The notes under the pieces: generated by a model
What the model saw: only the letters and a program-made list of their open reading frames with translations
The model's database searches: none
What the model was told of the DNA's origin: nothing
In this document: positions 41,490-49,031 of the stretch, in pieces
Layout: each line of letters begins with the position of its first letter
Numbering within the stretch: position 1 is the first letter of the stretch
Assembly (NCBI GenBank): GCA_017457085.1
Contig: JAFTID010000085.1
Span: forward strand, 1 to 49,031
Reading direction: 5' to 3'
From: Phascolarctobacterium sp.
GTDB taxonomy: Bacteria > Bacillota > Negativicutes > Acidaminococcales > Acidaminococcaceae
Length of the DNA stretch: 49,031 bases
Translations under genes and position numbers: made by a program

Positions 41490-42188
41490 ATGAATAAACA
41501 AAAAATTTTAATCGCCGACGACGAAGCTCAAATCCGAGAAATTTTGCGCATCTACTTCGAAAAAGAAAATTTTGAAGTTATTGAAGCAGAAGACGGTGCC
41601 GCTGCAATTTTGAAGGTTCAAGCTGAAAAACCTGACATTTTGCTATTGGACATTATGATGCCTGTTCTTGACGGTATCGAAGTATGTAAGCAAGTTCGCA
41701 AGATGATTGACCTGCCCATCATTATGGTTACTGCAAAAGACGAAGATGATGACCGTATTGCAGGCTTGGAAATTGGTGCGGACGACTACATCACCAAACC
41801 CTTTAATTCTCGCGAAGTTGTAGCCCGTGTAAAAGCAGTTCTTCGTCGTGCTAACACCCAAGAAAAGAAAGGCGATGCTTCTCGCATTACCTACGATGGC
41901 TTGATTGTTGATATGGAAGAATATCAAGTAACTGCCTTCGGACATAAAATGACCTTTACTACTAAAGAAATGGAACTGTTGTGGTGCTTGGCTTCCAATC
42001 CTGGCAAAGCATTCTCCAGAAACCAACTTTTAGAAACCATTTGGGGTTATTCCTATTACGGTGATACCCGTACTGTTGATACTCACATTAAACGTATCAG
42101 ACAAAAATTAAATATTCCTGCTGATTCTAAATGGGACATCACTACCATTTGGGGTGTAGGTTATAAATTTGAGGTAAAAGAGCCGTAA
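41490..42188 (+). CDS. OmpR/PhoB-type response regulator
   Basis: The 232-aa product has a receiver domain with the phospho-acceptor Asp54 (LLLDIMMP), the acidic pair Asp10/Asp11 and a conserved Lys in ITKPF, followed by a winged-helix DNA-binding domain (TFTTKEMELLWCLASNPGKAFSR, DTRTVDTHIKRIRQKL). It activates or represses genes when phosphorylated by the adjacent kinase. The stop is followed immediately by the kinase start. The stimulus is unknown; the operon continues into yqeG. Confidence 0.95.
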   Translation: MNKQKILIADDEAQIREILRIYFEKENFEVIEAEDGAAAILKVQAEKPDILLLDIMMPVLDGIEVCKQVRKMIDLPIIMVTAKDEDDDRIAGLEIGADDYITKPFNSREVVARVKAVLRRANTQEKKGDASRITYDGLIVDMEEYQVTAFGHKMTFTTKEMELLWCLASNPGKAFSRNQLLETIWGYSYYGDTRTVDTHIKRIRQKLNIPADSKWDITTIWGVGYKFEVKEP

Positions 42189-43739
42189 ATGAAAAAGTCA
42201 CTAAGTACTCGCCTCATGTACAGCTTTATGACGATTATCGTCATAATTATAATGGGTATTACAGCGGGCATTTCTTATCTTATTGCAGATTACTTCTTTA
42301 AAACGAAGGAGCATGAGCTTGCCAATAAGGGACATGAAATGGCGGAGACAATAGAATATTTTATTCGTATGAACGACCGTGATACCCTTTACCGTTATAT
42401 TGTTGCTGTAGACAGATTGGTTGGCGCAAGGATATGGCTTTTTGACGAAAATTATGGACTGCTGGCTACTTCCTATGCTAATCGTAGGAAGTCCAGTAGT
42501 AGTGATGACTCTTTGAGCTATTTTTTCGATGAAAACAATACTATGACCAACCTTGATAGTGAAGGTATTGCTCTTTTAGACAAGGATGTCAAGCGTGGTA
42601 ATATCTCTGATAAGATTAGACTTATCTTGAAGGATATTTACTCCGGTAAATCTGTTAAATCACAAATTTTCCATCCTTATTATAAAGAGCAGGTTATCTT
42701 GGTGGGTGTGCCTTATACGGACCCAGTAACCAAGGCGAGGGGCGCAGTTTTAATGACGGAGCCTTTAAGTGGCTTTGATAAATTCCTGCGCAACATTTAC
42801 ATTTACACAGTTGTTTTAGGGCTTATCGCCCTTATTTTCAGCTTGTTTATCGTCAAGAAATTCTCTAAGACCATCATCAAGCCTTTGGTTACCATGAAGG
42901 AAAGTGCAACAGCCATGGCTGCCGGCGACTATTCCATGCGCGTGGAAGTAAAAGGCGAAGACGAGGTGGCAGAGCTTGGCAAGGCGTTCAATTCTCTTGG
43001 CAGCGATTTGAATGCTTATGTAAACAAGATGGAACGTACAGAAAAAATGCGCCGTGATTTCGTGGCGAATGTTTCTCATGAACTGCGTACACCGGTTACC
43101 ATCATCCGTGGCTATAACGAAGCAATTTATGATGGCACGGTAACTGATGCTGAGGTTGTACAGCGTTACCGCAAGCTTATTAATGAAGAAACCATCCGTC
43201 TTGAAAGAATGGTGCGTGAATTGTTGGATATTAGTCGTTTGCAGGCAAGCGATGAAATTCCACATCATAATATGGATGAATTGCCCTTGGCAATAATTAT
43301 CCGCAACGTTGCCGAAAAATTAATGATAAAGAGTGCAGAAAAGCACGTAAAATTCAGCATTGATGCTGATGAAGACATAAAAATTTTAGGCAACGGTGAC
43401 CAGATGGTACAATTAGTACTTATTTTAAGCGATAACGCATTGAAATATTCGCCAGAAAATGGTATTGTATCATTAGGTGCGAAAAAATTAGAGGATGGTT
43501 CTGTTCTATTTACAGTGAAAGACGAGGGGCCTGGCATCCCCGAAGAAGATATTCCTTTTATCTGGGAACGTTTCTATAAAGTGGATAAATCTCACTGCCG
43601 TAATGTTCCTGGTACTGGATTAGGTCTTGCCATCGCAAAAGAAATTATTCGTATGCACGGTGCTCAAGCCGAAGTAAAAAGCGAGTGTGGCGCAGGCGCT
43701 ACATTTGAAATTAAATTTCCAAAGGATAAGGTAGTATAA
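42189..43739 (+). CDS. Membrane sensor histidine kinase
   Basis: The 516-aa product has two membrane segments (about 11-33 and 203-223) enclosing an extracytoplasmic sensor region of about 165 residues, a HAMP domain (224-276), a HisKA domain with the phospho-acceptor His297 in NVSHELRTPV, and an ATPase domain with N, G1 (DEGPGIP) and G2 (GTGLGLAIAKE) boxes. It is the WalK/PhoR-like type but lacks a PAS domain. It starts one base after the regulator stop and shares one base with the next gene. The signal is unknown. Confidence 0.95.
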   Translation: MKKSLSTRLMYSFMTIIVIIIMGITAGISYLIADYFFKTKEHELANKGHEMAETIEYFIRMNDRDTLYRYIVAVDRLVGARIWLFDENYGLLATSYANRRKSSSSDDSLSYFFDENNTMTNLDSEGIALLDKDVKRGNISDKIRLILKDIYSGKSVKSQIFHPYYKEQVILVGVPYTDPVTKARGAVLMTEPLSGFDKFLRNIYIYTVVLGLIALIFSLFIVKKFSKTIIKPLVTMKESATAMAAGDYSMRVEVKGEDEVAELGKAFNSLGSDLNAYVNKMERTEKMRRDFVANVSHELRTPVTIIRGYNEAIYDGTVTDAEVVQRYRKLINEETIRLERMVRELLDISRLQASDEIPHHNMDELPLAIIIRNVAEKLMIKSAEKHVKFSIDADEDIKILGNGDQMVQLVLILSDNALKYSPENGIVSLGAKKLEDGSVLFTVKDEGPGIPEEDIPFIWERFYKVDKSHCRNVPGTGLGLAIAKEIIRMHGAQAEVKSECGAGATFEIKFPKDKVV

Positions 43740-44254
43740 TGTTAAAGTATTTTTGCCCCGATTTTAGAATTAAAAGCCTTTATGACCTTTCTCCGAAATG
43801 GCTGAAACGTAATGGCTATAACAAAATTGTTGTGGATGTAGACAACACTATGATTCCTTATGATAAAACTGTTGTTGGTCCCCGTATGATGACCTGGATT
43901 CGTCAAATGCACCAACAAGGCATCAATGTTGCTCTAATTACCAATAATGGTGGCGATCGTATGAAAGCCATCGCACGTCAAACTCAATTAGGTTGCGTTA
44001 TGCGTGCAATGAAACCGTTGCCGACCTCTTACAAAAAAATTGCTCAAGGCATGGGCGGCGGTAAAATTCTCTTCATTGGCGACCAATTGCTGACTGACGT
44101 ATTGGGTGCTAAATTCTCTGGTCATCCCGTAGTTTGGTGCCAATCTTTGGGCGGCCCCGAACATTGGTTGACCCGCTTCAATCGCAAAATTGAAAGCTTT
44201 ATCGCAAATCGCTTGATTAGCAGCGGTAGAATGCCCAAGGAGCGCGTATTATGA
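43739..44254 (+). CDS. yqeG: YqeG-family HAD IIIA phosphatase
   Basis: The 171-aa product is a HAD-superfamily phosphatase of the YqeG group. The nucleophile motif is VVDVDNTMIP (Asp33, Asp35), motif II is LITNNGG, and the late acidic motif is FIGDQLLTDVLGA. It resembles mitochondrial PTPMT-like Gep4, so phosphatidylglycerophosphate is a possible substrate by analogy. It overlaps the nitrilase gene by 4 bp. Confidence 0.92.
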   Translation: MLKYFCPDFRIKSLYDLSPKWLKRNGYNKIVVDVDNTMIPYDKTVVGPRMMTWIRQMHQQGINVALITNNGGDRMKAIARQTQLGCVMRAMKPLPTSYKKIAQGMGGGKILFIGDQLLTDVLGAKFSGHPVVWCQSLGGPEHWLTRFNRKIESFIANRLISSGRMPKERVL

Positions 44255-45027
44255 AAATAGCTTTGCTGCAAATGGAAGTTTTGGAAAAAAACAAGGAAGC
44301 TAATGTAGCTCACGGTTTGCAGCTGGTGCGTCAGGCAGCAGGTGAACATGACCTGCTGGTGATGCCGGAAATATGGACCACCGGTTATTCCTTAGGTCGT
44401 TTGTCTAAGGAAGCGGAAACAGTAGATGGTGAAGTGTTAGCGGAAATCTGCAAGATTGCTCGTGAAGAAAAATGCAGCATTATTGCAGGTTCTGTTCCTA
44501 TGTTTAGGGATGGAAAGATTTATAATACTTCCGTTGCCATCAATCAAGAGGGTAAGATTGTTAATATGTACGACAAAGTACATCTCTTTGGCTTGTTCAA
44601 GGAGGAGGAGTTCTTTGCTCCCGGTGCTAACTTCCAAGCCTTCGATTTAGATGGTGTATGCTGTGGCTCCACTATTTGTTATGATTTGCGTTTCCCTGAA
44701 TTATATCGTCATTTAGCATTGCAAGGTGCGAAGATTATCTTCTGCCCTGCTGAATGGCCTTCAGCTCGCGGCGATATCTGGCGTCTTTTGGCACAGGCTC
44801 GTGCGGCTGAAAACCACATTTTTGTAGTGGCTGTGAATTGTGCAGGTACCTTCAAGGGTGCGCCGTTCTTTGGTCACTCCATGCTGGTGGCTCCCAGTGG
44901 TAAAATTTTAGCTGAAGCTGGCGAGCAGGAAGAAATTATCTCCTGCGAAATAGATTTAGCTGACATAGATAAGGTGCGTAACAGGCTGAATGCTTTGGCT
45001 GATGTACGCAAGGAGCTGATTCAATAA
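44251..45027 (+). CDS. Carbon-nitrogen hydrolase (nitrilase superfamily, omega-amidase-like)
   Basis: The 258-aa product has the full catalytic triad Glu40 (VMPEIWTTGY), Lys109 (YDKVHLF) and Cys143 (STICYDLRFPE). The short form without extra domains suggests omega-amidase or a Nit2/YafV-type dealkylating or amide-repair hydrolase. It overlaps yqeG by 4 bp and shares one base with the VanX-like gene, so all three are coupled. The substrate is not determined. Confidence 0.92.
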   Translation: MKIALLQMEVLEKNKEANVAHGLQLVRQAAGEHDLLVMPEIWTTGYSLGRLSKEAETVDGEVLAEICKIAREEKCSIIAGSVPMFRDGKIYNTSVAINQEGKIVNMYDKVHLFGLFKEEEFFAPGANFQAFDLDGVCCGSTICYDLRFPELYRHLALQGAKIIFCPAEWPSARGDIWRLLAQARAAENHIFVVAVNCAGTFKGAPFFGHSMLVAPSGKILAEAGEQEEIISCEIDLADIDKVRNRLNALADVRKELIQ

Positions 45028-46091
45028 TGAATTACAGAAGTTTTTTGACCGGAATAGCAGCCGGTCTACTTTTGTTTGTGCAGACAGGCTTGAGTAGTGT
45101 GGAAGCTGCCATTCCTGCCGATGCGCCTAAGGATGTAAAATACATTTTAGGTTTTTATTACGGCAATGGTGAAAACATATTAATAAGAGAAAATAAAGGA
45201 CGCTTGGAGCTTTTATATCGCTATTCCATGCAGGATAAATGCTTTGATTTGGCTAACGTCTATCCCTTGTCCAAGAATCATTTTGATTCCTACACAATGG
45301 TAGAGGCTGGACCAATGAGTAACACAGAGGTTGCCGTTAAATTTGAACGTGACCCCGATGGCTACGGCATAACCTGTAGGGTAGGCGGTAATCGTTACAG
45401 CCGTTATTATTTTGGACAGGAAACTGGCGAGAAGGCGAAGCCTTTCCGTTTCCCTTCTGTTGAAAATTGGGAGGAGCTGCGTAAGCAGGCTAATGAAGCA
45501 GTAATGCCTGCTACTTTAGATTCTGTGGAAGCAGTTACCTTAGTGGATGTGGCGAAGGTTCCCGGAGTGAAAATAGATAATGTGTACGCAGGCAGTGATA
45601 ATATTTTTGGCGCGCCCTTGTATACAACTAACAAGCTCTATTTAGGAAGCAAAGCTGTGGAAGCACTTACCAAGGTGCAGGAGCGTTTGGCTACTAAAGG
45701 CTATGGCTTGGTTATTTGGGATGCTTATCGTCCTTGGTCTGTAAGCAAGCTTGCTCACTTGGCTTTGCCTGCTGACAGAAAGTTTATGCTGGAAGACCCT
45801 GAATTAAAGGGAAGCAAGCATAATACTGGTAACGCAGTGGACGTGAGCCTGTATGACTTGGAAACTGGCGAAAATTTGGAAATGAGCAGTGGCTTTGACG
45901 AACCTTCCATGCGCCAGTACGCAAGCTATCCCGGTGGAACGGAACGCCAACGTTATTTACGGGCGATGCTCCGTGAAACCATGGAAGAATTTGGATTTAC
46001 GGGAATTGAGATGGAGTGGTGGCACTTTGAGTATGATTCTAATAATACTTACGCTCACCTCAATATTCCTTTAAACGCGCTAGAAAAATAA
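45027..46091 (+). CDS. Exported VanX/DdpX-like D-Ala-D-Ala dipeptidase with extra N-terminal domain
   Basis: The 354-aa product has a signal peptide (about 1-28), an unassigned domain (about 30-150) and a C-terminal M15D peptidase domain. Catalytic residues match VanX: zinc ligands His265 and Asp272 in SKHNTGNAVD, Glu330 and His333 in EMEWWHFE, and DAYRPWS with the structural Arg. VanX enzymes hydrolyse D-Ala-D-Ala; DdpX-type enzymes use it as a nutrient or trim cell wall. No vanA or vanH ligase or dehydrogenase genes lie nearby, and the enzyme is exported, so a cell-wall recycling role is more likely than glycopeptide resistance. Confidence 0.9.
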   Translation: MNYRSFLTGIAAGLLLFVQTGLSSVEAAIPADAPKDVKYILGFYYGNGENILIRENKGRLELLYRYSMQDKCFDLANVYPLSKNHFDSYTMVEAGPMSNTEVAVKFERDPDGYGITCRVGGNRYSRYYFGQETGEKAKPFRFPSVENWEELRKQANEAVMPATLDSVEAVTLVDVAKVPGVKIDNVYAGSDNIFGAPLYTTNKLYLGSKAVEALTKVQERLATKGYGLVIWDAYRPWSVSKLAHLALPADRKFMLEDPELKGSKHNTGNAVDVSLYDLETGENLEMSSGFDEPSMRQYASYPGGTERQRYLRAMLRETMEEFGFTGIEMEWWHFEYDSNNTYAHLNIPLNALEK

Positions 46092-46113
46092 TTATAGATT
46101 GGAGATTACAAAG

Positions 46114-46455
46114 ATGAACGTTTACGATTGCGCAAATGACTTGGCTCGTGCAATGCGCGAAAGCCATGAATTTAAAAAATTAAAAGAAGCTAACGAAATT
46201 TTGGCGAAAGACCCTGAAACTAAAAAATTGGTTGACGAATTCTTGCAATTGAGCCAAGAAATCGAAATCGCTAAATACCAAGGTCAAGAACCTGATAAAG
46301 AAAAAACTGAAAAATTACAAAAACTTTATGGTGTATTGGGTTTGAACCGTGATGCTATGGAATATCTGAACAACTTCATGCGTTTCCAAATGATGATGGC
46401 AGATATCTCCAAATCTATCCAAGATGTTGTTAAAGACGTAATGGGAGAAAAATAA
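46114..46455 (+). CDS. YlbF/YmcA-family protein
   Basis: The 113-aa helical protein matches the YlbF/YmcA (Com_YlbF) family: an N-terminal NDLARAMRESHEFKKLKEA helix, central DPETKKLVDEFLQLSQEIE and C-terminal helices. In Bacillus such proteins form a complex that tunes RNase Y. The start is the ATG at 46114 with GGAG 9 nt upstream. The stop shares one base with the murB start. Confidence 0.85.
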   Translation: MNVYDCANDLARAMRESHEFKKLKEANEILAKDPETKKLVDEFLQLSQEIEIAKYQGQEPDKEKTEKLQKLYGVLGLNRDAMEYLNNFMRFQMMMADISKSIQDVVKDVMGEK

Positions 46456-47366
46456 TGGTTTATGGTAAAATGCAGGAAGCTTTTTATGGCTGCACTGCAC
46501 GACCTCTGTTAATTGATGAGCCTATGAGCCGCCACACCTCTTTTAAAATTGGTGGTCCTGCTGATTTAATGGCAATGCCTTCCAACGAAGAAGAACTGTG
46601 CAAATTGCTAAAACGTGCTAAAGAACATAATGTTCCTGTAACCTTAGTCGGTAATGGATCTAACCTCTTGGTACGTGACAAAGGCATTCGTGGTTTGGTA
46701 ATCAAGCTTGGCAATATGCTTAACACCATTGAAGCTGACGAGAACGGTATTACCTTTGGTAGTGGCGTGTCCTTGGCCCTTGCTTCTAAAAAAGTAGCAG
46801 AGCTTGGCTTTACCGGTATGGAGTTTGCAGTTGGCATTCCCGGTTCCATTGGTGGCGCTGTGTATATGAACGCAGGTGCTTACGACGGGGAAATGGCTAA
46901 CGTAGTTACTGCTGTTCGTACTGTTGACGCTAATGGTAATGTCAAAATTTTGAGCAAAGACGATATGTGCTTTGGTTATCGCAAAACTGCCCTTCAAGGT
47001 AGTGACTTGATTGTTACTGCTGTAACTGTAACCATGCCCCAAGGCAATATTACAGAAATTTTGGCGAAGATGGCAGATTTTAGCCAACGTCGCATTAGCA
47101 AGCAACCTTTGGAATTGCCCAGTGCTGGTAGCATGTTTAAACGTCCTCCCGGATATTTTGCAGGAACCTTGATTGACCAAACTGGTCTGAAAGGCTACAC
47201 TGTGGGCGGCGCGCAGGTTTCTACTAAACACGCAGGCTTCGTTGTAAATATTGGCGGTGCTACTGCTAACGATGTGTTGCAACTTATCAAAGACGTGCAG
47301 GACAAGGTTATGGCAGAGCATGGTGTGATGCTTCACACGGAAGTGCTTATCATCGGTGAGGAATAA
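46455..47366 (+). CDS. murB: UDP-N-acetylenolpyruvoylglucosamine reductase
   Basis: The 303-aa flavoprotein reduces UDP-GlcNAc-enolpyruvate to UDP-MurNAc in peptidoglycan synthesis. FAD-binding segments are VTLVGNGSNLLVRD and GIPGSIGGAVYMNAGAY; catalytic residues are the Tyr in GYRKTAL, the Ser in PSAGSMFKRP and the Glu in LHTEVLII. It is translationally coupled to the YlbF-like gene and ends near a terminator. Confidence 0.97.
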   Translation: MVYGKMQEAFYGCTARPLLIDEPMSRHTSFKIGGPADLMAMPSNEEELCKLLKRAKEHNVPVTLVGNGSNLLVRDKGIRGLVIKLGNMLNTIEADENGITFGSGVSLALASKKVAELGFTGMEFAVGIPGSIGGAVYMNAGAYDGEMANVVTAVRTVDANGNVKILSKDDMCFGYRKTALQGSDLIVTAVTVTMPQGNITEILAKMADFSQRRISKQPLELPSAGSMFKRPPGYFAGTLIDQTGLKGYTVGGAQVSTKHAGFVVNIGGATANDVLQLIKDVQDKVMAEHGVMLHTEVLIIGEE

Positions 47367-47411
47367 ATTGTCTAATAGCACTTCTGTAAGCTTTATTGAT
47401 GATAATAGATG

Positions 47412-47441
47412 AACCCAACTTAATCGTTGGGTTTATTTTTT
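47412..47441 (+). terminator. Terminator of murB
   Basis: AACCCAAC (47412-47419) pairs with GTTGGGTT (47426-47433), then a T-run. Confidence 0.88.
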
Positions 47442-47444
47442 AAA

Positions 47445-47473
47445 TTGACTGGCTAGTCAAATTTGAGTAAAAT
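47445..47473 (+). promoter_or_regulatory. Promoter with palindromic operator over the -35 box
   Basis: TTGACT (47445-47450) and TAAAAT (47468-47473) with a 17-bp spacer. The dyad TTGACT-GGCT-AGTCAA (47445-47460) starts exactly at the -35 element, a layout seen in TetR/MarR-type repression. No matching regulator gene is adjacent. Confidence 0.6.
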
Positions 47474-47502
47474 ACTTATGTGATGAAATTTAGGAGATAA
47501 AA

Positions 47503-47895
47503 ATGGCTGAAGAATTAATGACCGAACAAGAAATACACCTTTTTGGTTTGCAAGTGTTGATTCAATTTTTGGAAGGCAAAGGCTACGAAATTGAATTTGC
47601 TCAACCGGAAAAACACAGCTTGCCCCACGTTGTAGCTAAATGTGGCGACCAAATTACCTTTATCCTCGCTGCTACTGATGTTTATCCTAACAAAGGTACC
47701 GTTAGTGATGCAGATAAAGCTGCTATTTTGGAGCACGCTAAACAATTTAATGCAAATTGCGCATGTGCATACCTTGGTATTGCCAATGCGGTTGGTGTAG
47801 AAAATAAAGATAAAGCGTTGATGGGTAAAGCTTATCGTAACGCACGCTTTGTTACTGATTTTGGTGGTTTGGAATTTATTTGCTTCGAAGATTAA
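47503..47895 (+). CDS. Conserved-looking hypothetical protein
   Basis: The 130-aa soluble protein has no signal peptide or membrane segment. It has a helical start (LFGLQVLIQFLEGKGYEI), alternating strands (ITFILAATDVYP, CACAYLGIANAV) and an acidic end, giving an alpha/beta look; three cysteines (CGDQ, NANCACAYLG) are near the middle. No family is recognised. The ATG follows TAGGAG and the gene is placed 18 bp before the nitroreductase gene under the same palindrome-bearing promoter, so a shared response (for example to redox or toxic compounds) is possible. Confidence 0.65.
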   Translation: MAEELMTEQEIHLFGLQVLIQFLEGKGYEIEFAQPEKHSLPHVVAKCGDQITFILAATDVYPNKGTVSDADKAAILEHAKQFNANCACAYLGIANAVGVENKDKALMGKAYRNARFVTDFGGLEFICFED

Positions 47896-47913
47896 TTTGT
47901 CGAGGTGTTAAAA

Positions 47914-48723
47914 ATGGATTTATTACAAGTTGATAAAAGTAAATGCTTAAAATGTGGTATTTGCGTAGAAAGCTGTCCGTCCTGCATTCTTAGTATGGGC
48001 GAAGAAGGACCTAAGTGCGATTTTGACCGTGGCTGTATGGCTTGTGGTCATTGCGTGGCAGTTTGCCCAGTTGGTGCTTTGGAAAACAAGTATACTCCCC
48101 TTGAAAAGCAACGTCCCATAACTAAACCCATGCTTGATGCAGAAACTGCTTATGAATTTATGCGTATGCGTCGCAGTGTGCGTACCTTTAGACCTGTGTG
48201 CCCTACTGAAGAAGAATTAACTAAGCTTCTGGATATTACCCGCTACGCTCCCACAGCAGGCAATAGTCAAGGTATGTACTACGTGGTAATTCGTGATGCG
48301 GAAAAAATTAAAGCCATTGCAGATGCAGTTGCTGATTGGATGGAAGAAGAAATTGCAGCAGGCTCTGAAAATAAACGCTACTTTACTACCGTGCTGCGTG
48401 CTTATCGCGATCGTGGTCAAGATATAATTGCCCGTAATGCTCCTTGTTTAGTTGTGGCGCATACTCGTCGTTTGAATACTACTGGTGTAAGCAACGCAGA
48501 ACAATGCTGGGCTTACGCAGAGCTTTTTGCTCCGACAATGGGACTTGGTACTACCATTGCAGGCTTCATTCAAAGCTGTGGTATTGCTGGCTACAAACCT
48601 TTGTTGGATTTGGTTGCTTTACCGCCCAAATACAAGATGGTTGGTTGCATAATGGTTGGATATCCCAAATACAAATTTAAACGTATGCCAGAACGTCAAC
48701 ATCTGAAAGTGGTATTTGAATAA
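47914..48723 (+). CDS. Nitroreductase-family protein with N-terminal two-cluster ferredoxin domain
   Basis: The 269-aa product fuses an N-terminal 2[4Fe-4S] ferredoxin (CLKCGICVESCP and CMACGHCVAVCP, about residues 11-56) to a C-terminal FMN nitroreductase domain (MRRSVRTFRP, YAPTAGNSQGMYYV). Ferredoxin-linked nitroreductases occur widely in anaerobes and reduce nitro or other electron-poor compounds, with electrons passed through the clusters. The start is the ATG at 47914, with GAGGTG 6 nt upstream, rather than the GTG at 47905 inside that site. The substrate is unknown. Confidence 0.92.
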   Translation: MDLLQVDKSKCLKCGICVESCPSCILSMGEEGPKCDFDRGCMACGHCVAVCPVGALENKYTPLEKQRPITKPMLDAETAYEFMRMRRSVRTFRPVCPTEEELTKLLDITRYAPTAGNSQGMYYVVIRDAEKIKAIADAVADWMEEEIAAGSENKRYFTTVLRAYRDRGQDIIARNAPCLVVAHTRRLNTTGVSNAEQCWAYAELFAPTMGLGTTIAGFIQSCGIAGYKPLLDLVALPPKYKMVGCIMVGYPKYKFKRMPERQHLKVVFE

Positions 48724-48743
48724 AAATAAAGCGTTGCTAAAGT

Positions 48744-48776
48744 AAATCCCCGTTACAAACTGTAGCGGGGATTTTT
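48744..48776 (+). terminator. Terminator of the nitroreductase unit
   Basis: AAATCCCCGTTACA (48744-48757) pairs with TGTAGCGGGGATTT around AAC, with a T-tract. Confidence 0.92.
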
Positions 48777-48897
48777 GTGTCTTATTCTAAAAAAGTCCCC
48801 TTATACTATAAGTGACCTGAAAAATTCAAAGTGGCTCATTTTTTAGAAAAATATTTTTTTGAAACGCACTTTTTAGCATTTTTTAAAATTTTTTGTT
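48777..48897. other. Non-coding end region of an IS element
   Basis: AT-rich with runs of A and T and no open frame. If the transposase to its right is complete, the left terminal inverted repeat of the element should lie here, perhaps starting near 48810 (GTGACCTGAAAAATTC), but the other end is outside the window so the boundary cannot be proven. Confidence 0.35.
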
Positions 48898-49031
48898 TCA
48901 ATCACAAATTTTGTGGGATTTGGTGTTTCTAACATATTTCTTTCTGCTAATATCAAATAATTTCAAGAAAAAGTACTCGTCATCAGGATAACCATATCCC
49001 TGCCTTCGAAGAGTCTTAATTTTGTTGTTGA
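48898..49031 (-). mobile_element. ISL3-family transposase, C-terminal part, cut by window end
   Basis: On the minus strand the last 44 codons before a TGA at 48898-48900 read NNKIKTLRRQGYGYPDDEYF followed by a short basic tail ending KICD. The NNKIK...RRxGYG...EYF pattern is the C-terminal hallmark of ISL3-family (DDE) transposases. The gene runs off the right edge, so completeness cannot be judged. Confidence 0.7.

Noticed and set aside
45027..46091. Glycopeptide resistance gene cluster
   Set aside because: Only a VanX-like enzyme is present, it is exported, and no vanH, vanA, vanR or vanS-type set is linked; the nearby two-component system is separated by yqeG and a nitrilase.
47367..47411. 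Third copy of the palindromic element (CACTTCT near the murB end)
   Set aside because: Only a short stretch matches; similarity is no better than chance.

Overview
The window looks like a chromosomal segment of a low-to-moderate GC, anaerobic Firmicute, most likely a Negativicute of the Acidaminococcaceae (Phascolarctobacterium-like). This placement is inferred from gene content and gene order, not from a marker-gene comparison. Supporting signs are a fapR-plsX-fabH-fabD-fabG-acpP-fabK-fabF-rnc operon, Firmicute-type RNA switches (SAM-I, ZTP, a threonine T-box), a two-subunit class I fumarase beside malic enzyme, an [FeFe]-hydrogenase maturase (HydG) and abundant canonical sigma-A promoters. 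No tRNA, rRNA or CRISPR array was seen.

Layout. 0-0.7 kb: a small excisionase-like HTH gene and a gene-poor stretch. 0.7-6.1 kb: a cyclase-family hydrolase, a secreted small protein, then a compact run of HyuA-like ATPase, histone-deacetylase-like hydrolase with a zinc ribbon, RdgB and a YfcE-like phosphoesterase. 6.3-9.0 kb: malic enzyme and fumarase subunits. 9.0-11.5 kb: SAM riboswitch with metQ, then an RlmI-like methyltransferase. 11.6-14.3 kb (minus strand): M20 amidohydrolase and MFS transporter. 14.5-17.6 kb: an AT-rich accessory island with a minus-strand AbiE-type toxin-antitoxin pair and a divergent cassette of four small ORFs ending in a DUF4160-like gene. 17.6-23.7 kb: DEDDh exonuclease, hydG, allantoate-amidohydrolase-like enzyme, radical SAM enzyme, and a ZTP-riboswitch-controlled stand-alone AICAR transformylase. 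23.7-31.4 kb: the FapR-controlled fatty-acid operon and rnc. 31.4-38.8 kb: T-box/thrS and infC-rpmI-rplT, a normally contiguous cluster split here by an AT-rich XRE-gtr glucosylation cassette and a ferritin gene. 38.9-46.1 kb: trmK-nif3-yhaM, a two-component system, a YqeG phosphatase, a nitrilase and a VanX-like dipeptidase. 46.1-48.7 kb: ylbF, murB, a conserved hypothetical and a ferredoxin-nitroreductase. The window ends in the 3' part of an ISL3-type transposase.

How it works together. The core is housekeeping: membrane lipid synthesis under FapR, translation genes under RNA-based control, cell-wall maintenance and C4-dicarboxylate metabolism. Two AT-rich insertions (14.5-17.6 and 33.7-36.8 kb) carry accessory functions, namely a likely abortive-infection module with an undescribed small-gene cassette, and a surface glycan glucosylation cassette whose promoter carries a palindromic operator between its -35 and -10. 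The most interesting leads are the four-gene cassette, the cysteine-cluster FabK (possibly FabX-like), the XRE-gtr switch, the coupled HyuA-HDAC pair, and a 118-bp palindromic intergenic element with a decayed half-copy.
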